A stretch of 64,000 bases of DNA from Bromus sterilis. Lineage: Eukaryota; Streptophyta; Magnoliopsida; Poales; Poaceae. Positions 58,678 through 64,000 of this stretch are shown one piece after another (the stretch's first letter is position 1; every line of letters starts with the position of its first letter). The DNA lies in the NCBI GenBank assembly GCA_950022295.1, contig OX465595.1, positions 279,631,770 to 279,695,769 on the forward strand. The letters are read 5' to 3'. Both the position numbers and the translations under genes were made by a program. The notes below the pieces were generated by a model. The model was given only the letters and a program-made list of their open reading frames with translations, was not told the DNA's origin and searched no databases.

Positions 58678-60268
58678 TGATGTCTACGCACGCTTCTATT
58701 CTTGTAGACTATGTTGGGCCTCCAAGCACAGAGGTTTGTAGGACAGCAGCAATTTCCCTCAAGTGGATGACCTAAGGTTTATCGAACTCAGGGAAGTAGA
58801 GGTTGAAGATGGTCTCTCTCAAGCAACCCTGCAATTAAGATACAAGAAGTCTCTTGTGTCCCCAACACACCTAATACAACTAGGAGTTGTATAGGTGCAC
58901 TAGTTCGGCGAAGAGATGGTAAAATATGGGTGATAGGTATGGTAAAACGAAGTAATATAAATCTGTAATAAAAAGTGCAGCAAAGAAACAAGTGGTAAAC
59001 GTGAGCACAAACGGTATTGCAATGGTGGAAACAAGGCCTAGGCTTCATACTTTCACTAGTTTCAACTCCCAACAACATTAACATAGTCTAATCACATGAT
59101 ATTTCCATAAAACATGCAATGGAGATGTACTCGGAGGTCATTCCTTTGTGGTCAAGAGAGGACGAGAATTGTGTAGGGCTACAAAAGCACACCTCAGAGT
59201 TCGTAGTTCTCATCTATGGATTTCCCAATGTCACTGCGGCCATCCAAAGAGAGTAACACAATCACCACAACATATCTCAAGGATAGTCAAAGACAAGCAC
59301 CAAGAGACTCTCAATCTTCAATCAACACACAAAAGAGGAAATCACTCATGATAATATTCTTCTAACCCATGTCCAATAGACCCCTGTCACCTTGGTCTCA
59401 GAGATTATACTAGATAAGATCAATTGAGTACATCAATCCAATACATAGAGGAAGGGGAAAATATCATGGGATCACCCTAGATTAACATAGCCAATGATCA
59501 CAACAAAGATCACATCATGGGAGAGAGAGAAACCACATAGATCAATATATAAGCCTTAGCCCCGAGGGGAACTACTCACACATGGACATGGTGAGAGGGA
59601 GAGTTGTTGATGGAGAGGTGCAGCCCGGAGGAGATGAAGGAGACAGCGACGGCGGCGCCCACGGCGGCGGCGCCCACGGCCACGGCCACGGCCCTTGGGG
59701 GCAACGTCCCTTGGCCCCTTCTTCTTCCTTGGAGATGGTGCTGCTGTGGAGATTGATCTCCCCCTCAAGACGGCTGCCAAGGGGGAGGAATTTTTGTGGT
59801 GCCCTTTGACCTAGGTTTCCTCTCTTTATATAGACTCTTGGATTCCCGTCATCCAGATTACTTCTTCTGTATTTCGGGGTTTCTGGAAGCATCCGAACTT
59901 CGATTGGGCCGAATTTTATGTATAAATCCACCGGAAAAAATTTCCTACAACTTTGTAGTTTAATGTTTTTCCGTTTGAGGCCGTCTTCTAGCGTTTCCGA
60001 GGCAATCTTTAAAACTTGTCTAGTGGGGACAGATTTCGGGAAAGTTAGAGTCCAACTCCTACAAGGCTCCTTTTTGTGATTTTTCCTTTATCCAAGTAAT
60101 TCCTACACATAAAGTACAAAAACAAGAACTTGTGCACTCTTGCAACCATTAATAGGTTAGTTCCAAAATATGTTATAAAAAGATATGAAAGTGTATCAAA
60201 AGCATAGCAATATCACACAAAACATGCATGGAGCAATAAGAAATTATAGATACGTTTGGGACGTATCA
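58678..60268 (-). mobile_element. Solo LTR of the 40436-element family, minus orientation
   Basis: GCGTA at 58673-58677 is repeated at 60269-60273. On the minus strand it starts TGATACGTCCC and ends GTAGACATCA. It is 1,591 bp and aligns end to end with the LTRs at 40436-42018 and 45722-47297. It lies in the 36530-60779 solo LTR, independent of the Sirevirus insertion. Confidence 0.94.
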
Positions 60269-60784
60269 GCGTACTGCCCATTGCTTTTGAGCCCTTCCTT
60301 TCTTTGCAGCATAGTTAGCATTGCGATGCCTTCATAATTCTGTCTATTCCCAGCTGTGATTTGTTTACCTCGCTAGCACTTTTATCGTCTTTTGGGAGAG
60401 AGACATCACTAGTGAAAATCACGGGACCCCGGTCCATCTTCACATCATTGTTTACACACTTAGTTTACTTTCAATCTTTACTTTCAGTTCCACTTTTATC
60501 TCTTGCGTTGATCCTTTGTAAACAGTAAGGCCGGAGGAATTGACAACTCCTCTGTACTCGTTGGGAGCAAAGTTATTTGTATCTGTGTGCAGGTCCAGGT
60601 GAAGCTAGCAACCTCGGCGCCATTGTTCACTTTACCACCTTCTGGTATCCTTCGGAGTCCTACGGGAGACAAACCTTGGTATCTTTGCCAAGGGAAAACT
60701 TGACGCTGCACTATATCTCACGCTGCACTTGGGTAACCAACGAGGCTTGAAGAGTATTATTAACACTCTCTTGCCATCAGGGGC

Positions 60785-60842
60785 TCGCTCACAGCAGGCA
60801 CCCCTGAAGCAAATCAATAACGCAAGCACTCAGGGGCTCACA
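60785..60842. repeat. Continuation of the 66-bp tandem array
   Basis: TCGCTCACAGCAGGCACCCC resumes unit nine, and GCAAGCACTCAGGGGCTCAC is part of a decayed tenth unit. This proves that 36529 and 60785 were adjacent before the solo LTR inserted. Confidence 0.8.
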
Positions 60843-60963
60843 CACAATATCCACCCCCAAGACTTCAACCGACTCACGCGACTCAATTACAACATGCGTC
60901 ACACAAGGAAGAATCCAACAAAGACTCCACCAATCAAGGAAGAATTACAAGATGCAAGCAGAA

Positions 60964-62268
60964 CTATACATCAGGCTCCGCCTTCAGTTTACAAAGTGCA
61001 CCCAGTATGCGGTCATTCTCCTCGCAAACCTTCTTCACAACCAAGTGTGAGGGTGCATCCGCCACCGCATAATGCTCCTCCATCGGCTCACCCCGACCAC
61101 CAGGAGGACCATGAGCCGCTGACATAAGATCTATCCCAAGTCAATGACTGTGCACAAAAGAAAAAGCATAGCGGGCCCCAGCATGAATCTGATGATTCAT
61201 AACACGACGAAGCTCCGCGGGCTGAGAAAACACTCGACAAAGTGTCTCGATAGTCGTCGAAACAGGGTCCAAAGGGTAAAATTTGGAGAAGATACCACCA
61301 AGCATCTGGCAACAGTACTCGGCTCTGGGCACCCTATTAACTCGCAGACGAAGAACAGAATACGCCCGCGCACACGCCCTGTCCATCCAAAGTGGATTTT
61401 CATCTTGCACGGCCGAGTCGTCAAGGCGCGACAACTCCGACTGCACAGCCTCCTCCTCCTCACGAGATCGACCACATAAAACTTTGTAGCAAAACAAGCA
61501 CAGAACATGGATCAGTCAGAACACAAGAAGAAGTACTCACACGGCCGAGCAGTCAGAACAGGAAGACTTATCCTTCAGCAGATCAGACTACTTTGGCACC
61601 CAAGCAACCAAGTCATCCAATGCATCCTCAGCGCGTTCACATTTCGAGCGATGGATTGCAACACCACCCTTGAGACGGTTAATATTGCGCTCCGCGTCTC
61701 AAAGCCTCAAACATAGGGACTCATAAGCACCCTCATGAGCGTCCTCCTTCAACAAATTCCAAGCCCGAGAAACGCCCGGGACGGCCTACCGCAAGAAGAA
61801 AGAAGAAAGAAGTCAAAGCTCAGAGCAAAAGCACAACAAGTGAGGAAAAATCAATATCACCAACAAATGTCAACATCCTTCATTCCAAAGAGGACCTATT
61901 AAAAAACTCAAGGAGTCATTCAAGCATAGGGACAAACAAAGTTTTCCATCATCTACTCCGCACCCTGGGACTTGCGGATATCCGCTTCCACAACTAACTG
62001 CAGCCAGAGGCCCAGGTCAGTGGCTCGCCTGCTCTGCTCCTCCGTATAGTCGGGCACGCTATCCACCATGGCATCCTCAATTGCTACGCCCCGCCCCAAG
62101 AGAACAACAAAGGACGTTGCAAGTCCACTCACCACGGTTTCATGGACTAAGCCTTCCAAGAGGCTACCGTCCGCGCCAAAGGCAACAACCTGCATATCAA
62201 GGCCTTTGGGTCGATCCTCCTCCTCCGGATACATGTGCTCATGTAAAAGCTTTAGGAGGGTTGAAGCC
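60964..62268 (-). pseudogene. Antisense, apparently intron-containing gene of element H
   Basis: Three coding blocks on the minus strand look like exons. Block A (62268-61964) has LLKLLHEHMYPEEEDRPKGL and VAIEDAMVDSVPDYTEEQSR and ends at a donor-like CCCAG/GGTGCGG. Block B (61784-61541) starts after TTGCGGTAG and has VSRAWNLLKEDAHEGAYESL and HRSKCERAEDALDDLVAW, with two in-frame stops. Block C (about 61481-60964) has YSVLRLRVNRVPRAEYCCQM and LCRVFSQPAELRRVMNHQ, a stop at 61141, and continues in frame to 60964. The gene runs against the protease of H. Antisense ORFs of this kind are known in Tat-lineage elements; the function is unknown. Its start is cut off by the LTR at 62269. Exact splice points are uncertain. 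Confidence 0.55.
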
Positions 62269-64000
62269 TGTAACATCCCAATTTTTGCAAATTTGGATGT
62301 TAATAGATCATCTTGTGCATGTCATGCTGGAGTTTTGCATTATTTGGATTTTATGAATATTTTAAACATTTTTCAACTTAAGGCAATTTATTGGAGAGGA
62401 TATAATATGACTATCCCCATTTTTAAAATGTTGGAAAATAGTTTAAAATATTTTCTGGAGACTCTTTAAATTTAATTTGGGGTTATGAATAACTTCTAAA
62501 AATATTTTGGGAACTTATTTATGCTCCGGGAAATTTTAAAATATTTTTGGAGTTTTTCGGTATTATTAAATTGCCGAAAAAATATTTATTAATAAGTTGC
62601 AAAAGTTTTTATTTTTATGAAATATTTTGGTAATGCCAAAAATTCAATTTTCTTATTTTAAAAGTTTTGGTGAAAACGAAAACTAAAAATAATTATCCGT
62701 TAATTTTATAAAACTGTTTTGGGCCTGCTGGGCCCTTTTCTGTTTTTTTTCTTTCTATTTTACGCCCAGTCGGTTTCGACTCGGTTTTGGAAAAAAAAAC
62801 GCAGCGGGTCCATAAATGCCGGCGGACCCGCGGGCACTAGGGTTTCGCCCGAAACCCGCCCCGCCGCCAACCCGCCACCCGCGCCGTCGTCGCCGTTGTT
62901 CCTCCCCGACGCCGCCGGAAACGCCGCGGCCGGCCGACCTCCCCGCCGCCGCCGGCCACCCGAGGTGAGCCGCCGCCTCCTCACCCCGCGCTGCCGCCAA
63001 GACGCCGTGCGCGCCACCTCGCGGGCTCCCGTGCGCCACGCGCACCGCCGCGGGCCGCGCTGTGCGCCGGGCGCCGCCGCCGGCCACCGCCGCCCCGTCG
63101 GTTGGAGCTGTGTCGGGCCGCCCCGGCCGTTCGATCCCGTATGGACGGCCGAGATCGTTCCGGTCTGTTTTGAAAAAAAACGCGTCCAGATCCGGTCAAT
63201 CGCCGGTCAAAACCCTAGGGACATGGTCGCGTTTTTCCGAAAAACTTTATTTGCGGATTAGTCCTTTTGGCAGAAAAGACCCCGGAACGGTAGTCGCAAT
63301 ATATTTTAAAGAGTAGCTCCGTTTTAGTTAATTATTTTTGCATTGCGACCGTTACGAAAAATCCTATCCAGTAGACCTAAGATTTCAAAAGTTTTCAGTT
63401 TTTCAAATTTGAATTTTGTACAGGTTTAAATTAAAACTTCCGGTGGCCGTATCTTTTATACGGTGTATCAGTTTTCGCCGATTCCAGTTGCGTTGGGATC
63501 GTGGTGACTTGTAGTTATCATTTAGCTACTATTTAGTTGTTTTTATTGCTGTTCATTTGGTTTTTTTACTGTTGCATTGTTTATGTGTTGCATGTGTATT
63601 GAATGCATTATTGTTGATTGTGTAGATTGTCTGGAGTGCAGAAAGGATCAGAAATAAGTGTTAGAGTAATTCAACACCGTTCAAGGAAAGTTTCACTTTT
63701 GGTTATGCACATCCTATGTTTCTATGCATGTGAAATATTACTACCTTATGCTGAAACCTGGTAGGATAGCCACATGTTTTGATTGATCATTATATCCAAC
63801 GTTGTTATGTTTTAGTATCTCTTGTGCTATGTGATTATATGCTTACTGTTGCAATGATAATCATGGGGGAATTATTGTGTTATTCAAGTGTTGTGACCAC
63901 ATTATTATTAGTAAAATAGTAACTTGCAATTGACGTGTTGTAGAGTGGTATTGCATCCTGAGGGCTCTGTAATATTCACGTACGATTGTTTATGTGGCAT
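62269..64000 (+). repeat. Long LTR (5' part), running off the window
   Basis: It starts TGTAACATCCC immediately after AAGCC (possible left target duplication, 62264-62268) inside block A of the antisense gene. The AT-rich head, GC-rich gene-leader-like block (about 62810-63160) with ACTAGGGTTTCGCCC, and downstream motif CCGTATCTTTTATACGG (about 63447-63463) parallel the other long TGTAAC LTRs. Solo LTR or full element cannot be decided. Confidence 0.75.

Larger units (their letters stand above)
36530..60779 (+). mobile_element. Solo LTR of element A's family, heavily interrupted
   Basis: GGGGC at 36525-36529 is repeated at 60780-60784. LTR segments are 36530-37294, 58296-58677 and 60274-60779. 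After subtracting the two insertions and their duplications the LTR is about 1.65 kb, TGATACGTCCC to TTGCCATCA, aligning with the LTRs of element A. A TATA-like TATATTTA lies at 36900-36907. There is no interior or second LTR, so it is a solo LTR. Confidence 0.92.

Noticed and set aside
60729..61127. 132-codon plus-strand ORF
   Set aside because: It lies opposite the last exon of the antisense gene and has the composition of a complement frame.

Overview
The window looks like an intergenic stretch of a very large grass genome, most likely a member of the wheat tribe (Triticeae). This rests on LTRs that open TGATACGTCC and continue into the ACGTATCTATAATTTCTGC type common in that tribe, on the plant-type tRNA primer sites, and on the density of nested LTR retrotransposons. 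I see no host gene. Nearly every base can be assigned to one of about nine LTR elements, and six insertions are proved by exact 5-bp target-site duplications (GCAGG, GAGAG, GGGGC, CTTCT, GTACA, GCGTA).

Layout, left to right. (A) 1-11607: a plus-strand Ty3/gypsy-type element with only a decayed gag-protease region; its 3' LTR is split by a 3.6-kb solo LTR (7852-11440). 11608-12240 is a short fragment carrying a copia-gag-like ORF of unknown parent. (B) 12241-16979: a minus-strand relative of A, scarred by an LTR-to-protease fusion and by truncation of its 3' LTR. (C) 16980-21652 and 32144-35275: a plus-strand Ty3/gypsy element with protease, RT, RNase H and integrase remnants, an extra coiled-coil ORF behind a possible intron, and a 3' LTR. 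(LARD) 21653-32138 lies inside C: two long LTRs around only 1.6 kb of non-coding interior.

(H) 35276-36529 and 60780-62268: a Tat/Grande-like gypsy remnant with a protease piece, a 66-bp tandem array and an antisense, apparently intron-containing gene. Inside the array sits a solo LTR (36530-60779). Inside that solo LTR sit a minus-strand Sirevirus-type copia element (37295-58290) and a second solo LTR (58678-60268). Inside the Sirevirus sits a complete non-autonomous gypsy element (40436-47297). The window ends in another long LTR (62269-64000).

The coding remnants are the usual retrotransposon toolkit: Gag shell, aspartic protease, reverse transcriptase, RNase H and integrase. All are broken, so none should be active alone. 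The more unusual content is in accessory modules: the Sirevirus post-pol ORF of about 1,350 codons with its own gene-like promoter and leader intron, the antisense gene of H, the post-pol coiled-coil ORF of C, and an acidic-plus-hydrophobic protein that replaces gag in the 40436-47297 element.
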